DNA of 5,587 bases from NCBI GenBank assembly GCA_913062835.1, contig CAJXXD010000076.1, forward strand, positions 1-5,587. Direction: 5' to 3'. Position 1 is the first letter of the stretch, and each line of letters starts with the position of its first letter. Origin of the DNA: an uncultured Gammaproteobacteria bacterium. GTDB lineage: Bacteria; Pseudomonadota; Gammaproteobacteria; Pseudomonadales; Litorivicinaceae. Both the position numbers and the translations under genes were made by a program. The notes beneath the pieces are model-generated. The model made no database searches, was not told the DNA's origin, and was given only the letters and a program-made list of their open reading frames with translations. This document shows, in pieces, positions 1-5,587 of this stretch.

Positions 1-316
1 ACGCTTTACGCATGCCCATAACGAATGGATGAACACATTGGCCAAGAAGGGCCTATTGGGTGGGGTGATTCTGCTGGGGCTTTATCTGGTGCCGACGATT
101 TGGTTTTTGCGGTCTGGGGCGAGGGCGGCACGGCAGCGCTCCGGAGACACGGTGGCGCCGTCGTTGGCGCTGGCCACGGCCGGACTATTGTTCACCCTGG
201 GGTTTATGGCCACCGGGCTCACGCAGGTGAACTTCAACCACAACATCGGGGCGATGCTTTTTGCGTTCATGACGGCGGTTTTGGTGAGAGTGGGCAGCCG
301 GTACAAGACCCCTTGA
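1..316 (+). CDS. O-antigen ligase/polymerase-like membrane protein (WaaL/Wzy_C type), C-terminal part only
   Basis: The reading frame is open from base 2 and ends with TGA at 314-316, giving 104 codons; the N-terminal part lies outside the window. The visible start reads RFTHAHNEWMNTL. Here His-Asn is followed by nine residues and then GLLGG, which matches the H-[NSQ]-X9-G-X2-[GTY] signature of WaaL O-antigen ligases and related Wzy_C proteins. The His (codon at 17-19) lies in the large periplasmic loop of the family and is needed for glycan transfer from undecaprenyl diphosphate. Two hydrophobic segments follow, around visible residues 18-36 and 53-70, then a third near 79-93, with a short basic tail (VRVGSRYKTP). 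The ATG codons at 25 and 29 are internal and are not starts. The gene faces the polysaccharide genes tail to tail. Whether it ligates glycan to lipid A core, polymerises repeats or glycosylates protein cannot be told from this fragment. Confidence 0.85.
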   Translation, partial: RFTHAHNEWMNTLAKKGLLGGVILLGLYLVPTIWFLRSGARAARQRSGDTVAPSLALATAGLLFTLGFMATGLTQVNFNHNIGAMLFAFMTAVLVRVGSRYKTP

Positions 317-329
317 GAGCGGCCTCAAG
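312..329 (+). terminator. Short hairpin at the end of the ligase-like gene, weak terminator candidate
   Basis: CTTGAG at 312-317 and CTCAAG at 324-329 form a perfect 6-bp stem around a 6-base loop, overlapping the stop codon. A C-rich run, not a T tract, follows, so this is not a convincing intrinsic terminator. It lies between two convergent genes, where a terminator is expected. The rest of the 119-bp gap (317-435) shows nothing else I can support. Confidence 0.2.
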
Positions 330-435
330 CCCTCGGGTACCCCCCTTTACTCAGCAATTTGATACCGACACAGAAAGTAGAGATCGTTACCGCGTAAACA
401 TCACTCATCCCTTGGGCTATGAATGAGGGCATTCT

Positions 436-1674
436 CTACCGCGCCCCGTCCCCAGTGAAGATCGTGCGGAAAGTACGGAAAATAATTGCGAGATCCAGCC
501 AGATCGAGCAGTGTCTGGCGTAGTAGAGGTCGTATTCCAACTTATTGCGTGTGTCCTCCTCTGAGGCCGCATAGCCAAAATGCACCTGAGCCCAGCCAGT
601 AATTCCAGGCTTGACCAAGTGCCGGTAGCCGTAGAACGGGATTGAAGCCTCAAAGGAGGTCACAAAATCGGGCTGCTCGGGGCGGGGGCCAATGACACTC
701 ATTTCACCCTTCAAAACATTCCAAAACTGCGGTAGCTCATCGATGCGGGTCTGACGAAGGAAAGAGCCGACACGAGTGATTCGCTCATCCGTCCGGGCCG
801 CGAAACGGGCGCCTTCATTTTCGGCATCCGTGCGCATGCTTCGGAATTTAATCATCCGAAACCGCTTGCCACGTTGCCCAACCCGCTCTTGGACGAAGAA
901 AAGCGGGCCGGGCGAGCCGAGCTTAATCGCGATCGCAACAAGTAATCCGACCGGTACGCTAACAGGAGCCGTTACTAAGACAACGCCGACATCGAGCACA
1001 CGTTTAAAGGGTGCATAAAGTGGATGAGGACGGAACTCTGCCAGGCGGCCTGATGACAGCTCTGAGAGCGACACCCGCCCGGTTAGGCGTTCGTCCACCT
1101 GCGGCGCGTGATAGACCGGGATGCCATCCAGTTCGCACTGTGTGTGGAACCGTTGCCAATCGGGCTTGTTTGTATCCAGGTCCGCGATCAGAGCATCCGC
1201 TTCTTGCCCTTCAAGGCTCGGTCCGTCCAACACAACCCAATGGGCGTCGCGACTCTCCAGTGCCGCCATTGCAATCACCCCGGGCTCTACCGCCAACCTT
1301 GGACGGAAAAGCTGCTGCTTGAGAATGCGCCCGATCACCAGCCATACCGCCGCAATCGCCATCGCCGACAACAGGAAGCTACGTGAGTAGTACGCCCGCG
1401 CCATCAGCAGCACTAGCGCCACTCCACTAAAGCTAACGAGCGTGGTCACCAGCCCAACCAGTGGGTGCAGTGGCCCTATATCGACAGTCGCCATCCGGCG
1501 CGTGGCCACAACCGCAATCGCGTACGCCACCAAAGCAGCCCCAACAAGCACCCTCGCGTCCGTTAACTCCGCTACCGATGGCACGCCCCACGCTGCGTAA
1601 GATCCGAGCGCCAGCATCAAGCCTGCACCAGTGGCCCACCACATAACCGCCAACCATACGGGACGCCGTGTCAC
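436..1674 (-). CDS. Polyprenyl-phosphate sugar-1-phosphate transferase (bacterial sugar transferase family, WcaJ/WbaP/GumD-like)
   Basis: This should be an inner-membrane initiating enzyme that moves a sugar phosphate from a UDP-sugar to undecaprenyl phosphate, the first step of O-antigen or exopolysaccharide assembly. With the GTG at 1674 it has 412 residues. Numbering from a GTG at 1695 (419 residues), four hydrophobic segments lie near 13-36, 49-65, 78-99 and 107-124, then a cytoplasmic linker to about 225. A re-entrant/hydrophobic helix at 235-258 opens the catalytic domain. Family motifs follow: KFRSMRTDAE (283-292), the Asp-Glu catalytic dyad in RIDELPQFWNVLKGE (317-331), SVIGPRPEQP (333-342) and VKPGITGWAQV (361-371). 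The GTG at 1674 is preferred because GGGGA (complement at 1681-1685) sits 6 bases upstream and it overlaps the preceding small frame as GTGA. The GTG at 1695 has no clear ribosome site. The sugar is unknown. It is last in the minus-strand set. Confidence 0.93.
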   Translation of the reverse strand: MTRRPVWLAVMWWATGAGLMLALGSYAAWGVPSVAELTDARVLVGAALVAYAIAVVATRRMATVDIGPLHPLVGLVTTLVSFSGVALVLLMARAYYSRSFLLSAMAIAAVWLVIGRILKQQLFRPRLAVEPGVIAMAALESRDAHWVVLDGPSLEGQEADALIADLDTNKPDWQRFHTQCELDGIPVYHAPQVDERLTGRVSLSELSSGRLAEFRPHPLYAPFKRVLDVGVVLVTAPVSVPVGLLVAIAIKLGSPGPLFFVQERVGQRGKRFRMIKFRSMRTDAENEGARFAARTDERITRVGSFLRQTRIDELPQFWNVLKGEMSVIGPRPEQPDFVTSFEASIPFYGYRHLVKPGITGWAQVHFGYAASEEDTRNKLEYDLYYARHCSIWLDLAIIFRTFRTIFTGDGAR

Positions 1675-1865
1675 TGACTTTCCCCGGTCGTGCACTGCGG
1701 AGCTATACGAGCTAGCCCTGGATGACGCGACGTTCCTTGCCTTGGGCGTGGCGCGGTTACCACTTCACCGCCAACAAAGTCGAATCTCTCAACGGCCCTT
1801 GACACCCCGGGATATTCACAGTCCAACACCGTCTCAATGGCTAACTGCTCGAAAGATATGGTCAC
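1671..1865 (-). CDS. Possible small protein of 64 residues, unrecognised, overlapping both neighbours
   Basis: I do not recognise this sequence and cannot say it is expressed. The frame starts at GTG 1865-1863, which shares GTGA with the TGA stop of the upstream glycosyltransferase. It ends at TGA 1673-1671, which shares GTGA with the preferred GTG start of the sugar transferase. AGGG lies 7 bases before the start. The product begins MTISFEQLAIETVLDCEYPG, with an acidic N-terminal half (several Glu/Asp) and a basic, Pro/Arg-rich second half (APRPRQGTSRHPGLARIAP). It has no membrane segment or signal peptide, and two Cys (one near residue 16, one near 58) that do not form a known motif. It fills almost all of the 187 bases between the two larger genes. 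It could be a real small gene keeping translation coupled, a decayed remnant of a larger gene, or a chance open frame. Codon choice looks unselective. Confidence 0.3.
   Translation of the reverse strand: MTISFEQLAIETVLDCEYPGVSRAVERFDFVGGEVVTAPRPRQGTSRHPGLARIAPQCTTGESQ
1681..1685 (-). promoter_or_regulatory. Ribosome binding site deciding the sugar transferase start
   Basis: On the minus strand GGGGA is followed after 6 bases by GTG at 1674-1672. The alternative GTG at 1695 has no comparable purine-rich site, so the shorter protein (412 residues) is preferred. Confidence 0.5.
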
Positions 1866-3019
1866 TTCTGAGCCCTGGCCACAGCTTTCGCAAAAGCCCT
1901 CGATCCCTGTTCCCGTGAGAACATATGTTTCAAACTTTCAACTCTCCCTGAAACCTCCCGCCTGAATTTCCCATCTCTCACCAACTCCGAAATGAAATCG
2001 CAAGCTTCCTCAACTGCTTTCTGATCGAAGCATTTACCAATACCCAAACGTTCGACCTCCCTACCACCATAACTACGCGGGATCACAACCGAGGGCATAC
2101 TTGCCCCAATAAATTCGAATATTTTGACCGGGAACGCAGCTCTCATGCTGTCATCATCGGTATGACAAGATAACCCGATGTCTGACTCGCCAAGAACCTT
2201 TTTGACCATTTCCCGATCGGCATTTTTAATTATTATAAATCGCACCCCTTCGTAGCGCCGAATTTTCTCTCCAGAGCCCATTAAGATCATCTCGTACTGA
2301 CCCGGAATACGTTCATCAAGCCCGGATAATATTTGATCAAACACGCTTTCGTCGAAGAATCTACCAAAGGTCCCATGACTGACGATTCGGACTTTGGTGC
2401 GTTCGCCATCAACCGGGCTTTGACTACTGCTAACGTCTCGATCGAAGCCATTTAAGCAAACACCAACCTCATTGACCCCACAGTCTGACTGTATTTGCCG
2501 CGCTAGTGGTGGAGTAACGCTCGATACACAGGCAGACCTATTATAAATCCAACACTCAAGCCACTTTAAAAAACTGCTCAACAGAGAACGTTTGGGCAGC
2601 AGCTCCTGAGAGAAAAGCACCTGTGGATATCTATCCCTTACGTCGATTGTATATGGCAACTTCAAAAAGGTTGAAAACATCGATGCGATAACAGCTGAAA
2701 AAAATGGGGGGCTCGATATTACGACTAGCTGATACGCATTTCTCTGACGTCCTAAGTATAACACAAAATGGAGCGCCAATTTAACCTCAGCGAGCAACCG
2801 CCTTTTGAGGCGGAGCATCCCTGAGGGGCTCTGAGATCGCCGGACGACATAACGGTCGTTCCCTTTGGCGGCCGGGGCGGCAGGATTAACCTTTGACGTA
2901 AAGACTGTAACACTGAAGCCCTCTCTCTTTAGTGCTTCAACGTGATAAAAAGCCCGGATCGAAGCAGCGTTTTCTACTGGCTTATAGTCCGGGACAAAGT
3001 ATAAAATCTTATCGGCCAA
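1862..3019 (-). CDS. Glycosyltransferase, GT4 family (GT-B fold)
   Basis: A probable cytoplasmic glycosyltransferase adding a sugar from a nucleotide donor to a lipid-linked glycan. From TTG 3019 it has 385 residues; an upstream GTG at 3076 would add 19 that look unlike a family N-terminus. TTG is preferred because GGAG (complement at 3027-3030) lies 7 bases upstream and the protein then opens at ILYFVPDYKP, the usual first beta strand. Numbering from 3076: SSPPFF (121-126) and DVRDRYP (145-151) belong to the N-terminal acceptor domain, LNGFD (208-212) to the linker, and SHGTFG (233-238), MGSG (266-269) and AFPVKIFEFIGASMP (314-328) to the C-terminal donor domain. Glu321 matches the second Glu of the GT4 EX7E motif, but position 313 is Ala where the first acidic residue is expected. 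GC content is clearly lower than in neighbours (see findings). Donor and acceptor are unknown. Confidence 0.88.
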   Translation of the reverse strand: MADKILYFVPDYKPVENAASIRAFYHVEALKREGFSVTVFTSKVNPAAPAAKGNDRYVVRRSQSPSGMLRLKRRLLAEVKLALHFVLYLGRQRNAYQLVVISSPPFFSAVIASMFSTFLKLPYTIDVRDRYPQVLFSQELLPKRSLLSSFLKWLECWIYNRSACVSSVTPPLARQIQSDCGVNEVGVCLNGFDRDVSSSQSPVDGERTKVRIVSHGTFGRFFDESVFDQILSGLDERIPGQYEMILMGSGEKIRRYEGVRFIIIKNADREMVKKVLGESDIGLSCHTDDDSMRAAFPVKIFEFIGASMPSVVIPRSYGGREVERLGIGKCFDQKAVEEACDFISELVRDGKFRREVSGRVESLKHMFSREQGSRAFAKAVARAQK

Positions 3020-3026
3020 GTTGGTA

Positions 3027-3030
3027 CTCC
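3027..3030 (-). promoter_or_regulatory. Ribosome binding site supporting a TTG start
   Basis: GGAG on the minus strand is spaced 7 bases from TTG at 3019-3017. The rival GTG at 3076 has a weaker AAGG at 6 bases. The GGAG site and the protein start at ILYFVPDY together favour TTG. Confidence 0.5.
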
Positions 3031-3173
3031 ATCCCTTTGCATCGGCCTGACCAATTAAAGGTGGAGGCGACAGCACTCGGCGCCTTGATTTACCGATATC
3101 ACTGCCACCATAAACAAGTTAGCGAAACGCACCTAAGCAGGTCTGCAGCAATTCGACACCACCCTCAACCGTG

Positions 3174-4325
3174 TTAACCATTCTTCTCATCGTTGCTTGA
3201 CCCGCTCCGCCCAAGGATTTGGCGGTACAGACCAATCAGCTTTTTGGCCTCACCCGCCCAACCGTAGTTTGACTCAACCGCAGCTCGTCCACGCCGACCC
3301 ATTGCCTCCCCTTCCTCGGGGTGATCCAGAATCCATTGCATAGCCCTGGCGATGGCCGCGGAATCCAGGGGATCGACGAGTAACCCACATTCTGCATCAT
3401 CAACTATTCGTCGCCACAAAGGAAAATCAGACGCGATCACTGGAATGCCAGCCGCCATATACTCAAACATCTTCACCGGGTAAGCGTCTGGGTAATTAGC
3501 CGTTGGGTGCAACACAACAAGCCCCGCTCGCACCCGGCCGAGCAAGCTCGCGATACCCATCCTGTCCAGCCAACCAAGGGAATCAACACGGCTCCAGCCA
3601 TCAAGGCTTTGAGCCTCTATCTGGTCGGCGGGATTCACGAACTTTCCAGCCAGCCGAAGCTTTACTGAACCGGCAGGCACACGACCAACGGCCTCCACCA
3701 TCTCCCTTGACCCGCGAATCTTAAGAAGGCCACCGATATAAGCGAAATCAGCCGGGCGCTTATTGTACGGCAGGGAATCCGAAGCTGTAAGCTCAGAGAG
3801 GATTGGAAAATTTTGGACAGTTACGGTCTTGCTAGCCGGAAACCGTCGCGCAATTGTTGGCGTCGCGGCAACAAACCCGTCAAACGCTCGCCCGGCGATC
3901 CACTCAACCCCTTCTGCGGCCCAGGAAACCGGTCTGCGCAACCACGACGGCAGCCAGTATTTGCCAAGAATTTGCCGTGGAAGGTCTTCGTGCACGTCAT
4001 AGATTACCTTCACGCCCGATGCTTTGAGCACTAATCCAACGGGTATTAGCTCTGGATCGTGGAAATGGGCCACTGCTGGGCGAGCATTTCGAACCGATCG
4101 GTACATCCGCCATGTCCCGAGGATCATGTGGCCCAGACGACCTCGGCGCCGATTTCCGGTATCCAATATCAAGATACCGTCAGATTCTTCGGTGCTCCCT
4201 TTGCCATCCTGCACGTACAGGCCGACGGGACGCTCCAAGCATCTGGCGAGAGAGGAGAGCTCCTTTACGCGAATCCGGGTGTCTCCCCGTGCGTGAGCGA
4301 CGGTAATATGAATCAGGTTACGCAC
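3174..4325 (-). CDS. Glycosyltransferase, GT4 family (GT-B fold)
   Basis: A 383-residue protein, normal length for GT4 enzymes, probably adding a sugar to the lipid-linked repeat unit in the cytoplasm. It begins MRNLIHITVAHARGDTRIRV, the typical opening of this subgroup. HFHDPEL (87-93) and YDVHED (109-114) lie in the acceptor-side domain. YIGGLLKIRG (196-205) begins the donor domain, and AYPVKMFEYMAAGIPVIASD (281-300) is the donor-binding signature. The EX7E motif is present as Asp280...Glu288. VDDAECGLLVDPLD (308-321) is the usual C-terminal loop. The start is GTG at 4325: an in-frame TAG lies 12 bases upstream and the N-terminus fits the family, though no good ribosome site is visible. A 136-bp gap separates it from the permease, and 154 bases separate its stop from the preferred TTG of the next glycosyltransferase. 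Sugar specificity cannot be read from the sequence. Confidence 0.92.
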   Translation of the reverse strand: MRNLIHITVAHARGDTRIRVKELSSLARCLERPVGLYVQDGKGSTEESDGILILDTGNRRRGRLGHMILGTWRMYRSVRNARPAVAHFHDPELIPVGLVLKASGVKVIYDVHEDLPRQILGKYWLPSWLRRPVSWAAEGVEWIAGRAFDGFVAATPTIARRFPASKTVTVQNFPILSELTASDSLPYNKRPADFAYIGGLLKIRGSREMVEAVGRVPAGSVKLRLAGKFVNPADQIEAQSLDGWSRVDSLGWLDRMGIASLLGRVRAGLVVLHPTANYPDAYPVKMFEYMAAGIPVIASDFPLWRRIVDDAECGLLVDPLDSAAIARAMQWILDHPEEGEAMGRRGRAAVESNYGWAGEAKKLIGLYRQILGRSGSSNDEKNG

Positions 4326-4461
4326 TACTAGTTTTGGTGCCTAAAGTGTTGGAGCCGATTGGTTTCCCAAAGCTGTACGTAAGAGTGAATCAACTAACTC
4401 CAAAGTAGTCCAAGATTTCCGCCGCACCCTCAAAACGGACAAACTATGTTGGCGTTGACAC

Positions 4462-5217
4462 CTACCCAAAAGCCCGGCGAATCAGGTTTATACCGAGGAC
4501 GATCAGAACGATCAGCAAAACTTTCCGGAAGAGCTCGGCATCAATCCGTTTCCGAAGTCGCTCCCCGGCAAAAACGCCTGTGAGCACAGGCACTAGCGCA
4601 AGCGCTGAAGCACCAACCTCCCTCGTACCCATCAACCCAACACCAACATACGACAACACCAGCGGCACTGACCCCGCAAGCGCAATCAGCCCATAGCTGC
4701 CTACGAAATTCTCTTTACGAAGCCCGAGTGCCACAAGATACATAATGAGAGGGGGCCCGTTGACCGTCGATACACCGTTGAGCAGCCCCGCCAGAATCCC
4801 GACCCCGGGTCCCGCAAACTTCTCGTATCGAGGCTTCAACCGAAAATGGGGTTGCGCCAGCGTTAACAATGAGAAGCACACGACGATCAGCCCCAGCACA
4901 CCAAGCAGCAGATCCGTGCGCATCGAGGCAAGCAACTGCGCTCCAGCCCAAGTAAAAGCAACAAAAGGTAGAACAAGCGGCCAGAAGCGGCGCACCGCCT
5001 CCATGGCAACCCCGGAACGCACGCACTGCCAGATGTTGGCAACGACTACCGGCAAGGTGACCATCACCACGGCCAGTTTAGGATTAAGAAAACTACCGAG
5101 CAACGAAACCACGACAAGCGGAAGCCCAACTCCCACCGTACCCTTGACCAGCCCTCCGAGAAAGAGCGCTCCGAAGACAGGCGCCAAAAGATCCGGACTG
5201 AAAGGCAACCAGCTCAT
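4462..5217 (-). CDS. TauE/SafE family membrane permease (putative sulfite/organosulfur exporter type)
   Basis: An integral inner-membrane protein of 251 residues and about eight predicted hydrophobic segments, the usual size for the TauE/SafE (DUF81) family. Family members are linked to export of sulfite, sulfoacetate and related anions or to uptake of other small anions; the substrate here is unknown. The two family repeats are visible: GGLVKGTVGVGLPLV (21-35) in the first half and GLLNGVSTVNGPPLIMYL (144-161) in the second. A basic loop (RLKPRYEKF, 126-134) separates the halves. Start: ATG 5217 is chosen over a longer in-frame start at 5268 because GGAG (complement at 5224-5227) lies 6 bases before it and the extra 17 residues (HRQSFRQKG...) do not look like the family N-terminus. 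It is co-directional with the glycosyltransferases but 136 bp away, with no evident functional link to them. It is divergent from the SdhB-like gene. Confidence 0.92.
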   Translation of the reverse strand: MSWLPFSPDLLAPVFGALFLGGLVKGTVGVGLPLVVVSLLGSFLNPKLAVVMVTLPVVVANIWQCVRSGVAMEAVRRFWPLVLPFVAFTWAGAQLLASMRTDLLLGVLGLIVVCFSLLTLAQPHFRLKPRYEKFAGPGVGILAGLLNGVSTVNGPPLIMYLVALGLRKENFVGSYGLIALAGSVPLVLSYVGVGLMGTREVGASALALVPVLTGVFAGERLRKRIDAELFRKVLLIVLIVLGINLIRRAFG

Positions 5218-5223
5218 CAATGT

Positions 5224-5227
5224 CTCC
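5224..5227 (-). promoter_or_regulatory. Ribosome binding site for the permease ATG at 5217
   Basis: GGAG on the minus strand with a 6-base spacer to ATG. It settles the start in favour of the 251-residue form. Confidence 0.65.
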
Positions 5228-5239
5228 GTACTGAAAATG

Positions 5240-5274
5240 CCTTTTTGCCGGAATGATTGTCGGTGCAAAAAAGG
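5240..5274. repeat. Imperfect inverted repeat in the permease leader
   Basis: The left arm at 5240-5250 (CCTTTTTGCCG) and right arm at 5261-5274 (CGGTGCAAAAAAGG) pair with small bulges around a 10-base loop. It ends 22 bases before the permease ATG. It could be an operator or an mRNA leader hairpin. It is not followed by a T tract on either strand, so I do not call it a terminator. Confidence 0.45.
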
Positions 5275-5276
5275 TC

Positions 5277-5306
5277 ATGCTAGACACAGTTACAAATGTG
5301 CCACAA
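5277..5306 (-). promoter_or_regulatory. Weak sigma-70-like promoter candidate for the permease
   Basis: On the minus strand TTGTGG (complement at 5301-5306) and TAGCAT (complement at 5277-5282) are separated by 18 bases, with 3/6 and 4/6 consensus matches. Transcription would start close to the inverted repeat at 5240-5274. This is only a plausible fit in an AT-rich region. Confidence 0.22.
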
Positions 5307-5337
5307 GCCTTTTAGGGCATAAAAGCGTATAAAACTG

Positions 5338-5454
5338 AAGTTAAGTATTAGGAAAAGTTAAGAACCACTGTCGCCCCAGCACTTAAGAAAGCCTTTAAAA
5401 ATGATGAAAAACATTTCATTTCACTTCTCGGATTCTGCCCGATATCCTTAACTT
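5338..5454. repeat. Three copies of the octamer AAGTTAAG in the divergent intergenic region
   Basis: AAGTTAAG occurs exactly at 5338-5345 and 5355-5362 (direct, starts 17 bases apart) and as its complement CTTAACTT at 5447-5454. The third copy overlaps the end of the best promoter candidate for the SdhB-like gene. I did not notice other exact copies in the window. Spaced identical sites between divergent genes suggest a regulator binding site, but the protein is unknown and low-complexity A/T sequence could produce part of this. Confidence 0.35.
5420..5448 (+). promoter_or_regulatory. Sigma-70-like promoter candidate for the SdhB-like gene
   Basis: TTCACT at 5420-5425 and TATCCT at 5443-5448 are 17 bases apart, each matching 4 of 6 consensus positions. 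This would give a leader of roughly 27 bases to the ATG at 5482. The placement is reasonable but the boxes are imperfect. Confidence 0.3.
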
Positions 5455-5481
5455 GTCTATTGCGCTCCAGCTGAGGAAAAA

Positions 5482-5587
5482 ATGAGTCAGTCGGAAGGAT
5501 CATCCTTGTCTGCAACCGTGTGGCGGGGTGATGAAACTGGCGGATTTGAAACGTTTGAGGTTCCACGTCAAACTAATCAGACCGTTC
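5482..5587 (+). CDS. Succinate dehydrogenase/fumarate reductase iron-sulfur subunit-like protein, N-terminal 35 codons only
   Basis: ATG at 5482 is preceded by GAGG at 5473-5476 with a 5-base spacer, a strong ribosome site, and the frame is open to the window end. After a short polar lead, the product reads ATVWRGDETGGFETFEVPRQ and ends at NQTV. The VWRG-D...GGF..F.V pattern followed by a TV that would begin a TVLDV-like stretch is the usual first beta-hairpin of the plant-type ferredoxin domain in SdhB/FrdB proteins. If so, the full protein would carry a 2Fe-2S cluster domain and a C-terminal domain with 3Fe-4S and 4Fe-4S clusters, passing electrons between the flavoprotein subunit and quinone. 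No cluster-binding Cys falls within the window, so the assignment rests on the N-terminal pattern alone. The missing neighbours to the right would decide between SDH, fumarate reductase and a related oxidoreductase. Confidence 0.65.
   Translation, partial: MSQSEGSSLSATVWRGDETGGFETFEVPRQTNQTV

Noticed and set aside
25..426. Plus-strand frame of 133 codons overlapping the ligase-like gene
   Set aside because: It is out of frame with the WaaL-type protein, which carries the family signature, and its product is Gly/His-rich with no recognisable domain.
4326..4461. Possible terminator or promoter between the permease and the first GT4 gene
   Set aside because: The only hairpin seen is a 4-bp TTGG/CCAA stem with a GAAA loop and no T tract, and no pair of -35/-10 boxes with good spacing stood out.
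4745..5332. Long plus-strand open frame (195 codons) opposite the permease
   Set aside because: It is antisense to a clearly recognisable TauE/SafE gene, and its product is Ser/Thr/Pro-rich without any family pattern, as expected of a mirror frame of a GC-rich gene.
5399..5421. AAATGA...TCATTT inverted repeat
   Set aside because: Only 6 bp, A/T-rich and with an 11-base loop; easily produced by chance in this AT-rich stretch.
5348..5566. Minus-strand frame of 72 codons across the right intergenic region
   Set aside because: It overlaps the SdhB-like start and ribosome site on the opposite strand and resembles no family.
1..5587. CRISPR arrays, tRNA genes, insertion sequences
   Set aside because: No regularly spaced repeats, no tRNA-like cloverleaf and no transposase motifs or paired terminal repeats were seen.

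Overview
The window looks like the edge of a cell-surface polysaccharide (O-antigen or exopolysaccharide) locus in a moderately GC-rich bacterium, probably a proteobacterium. That placement rests on the mix of families (WaaL-like ligase, large polyprenyl-phosphate sugar transferase, GT4 glycosyltransferases, TauE/SafE permease, SdhB/FrdB-like subunit) and on base composition. No rRNA, tRNA or other phylogenetic marker is present, so the genus stays open.

Layout. Bases 1-316 (+) hold the last 104 codons of an O-antigen ligase/polymerase-like membrane protein, cut by the window edge but retaining its signature His motif. It converges on a minus-strand gene set. In transcription order (right to left) these are a TauE/SafE-type permease (5217-4462), a GT4 glycosyltransferase (4325-3174), a second and compositionally distinct GT4 glycosyltransferase (3019-1862), a possible 64-codon small ORF (1865-1671) that overlaps its neighbours by GTGA at both ends, and a membrane sugar-1-phosphate transferase (1674-436). 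At the right end a plus-strand gene starts at 5482 and reads like the N-terminus of a succinate dehydrogenase/fumarate reductase iron-sulfur subunit. It is divergent from the permease across an AT-rich intergenic region with three copies of an octamer.

How the genes fit together. The sugar transferase would load the first sugar phosphate onto undecaprenyl phosphate at the inner membrane. The two GT4 enzymes would add further sugars on the cytoplasmic side. The WaaL-like protein would act at the periplasmic face, as ligase or polymerase. The permease and the SdhB-like gene have no obvious role in this and probably mark the boundary with unrelated metabolic genes.

I did not find a clearly new biological system. 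The points most worth a second look are the doubly overlapped small ORF, the abrupt GC drop in the second GT4 gene, and the repeated octamer in the divergent promoter region. There is no gene-free stretch longer than 300 bases; the longest is 5218-5481, described through its sites.
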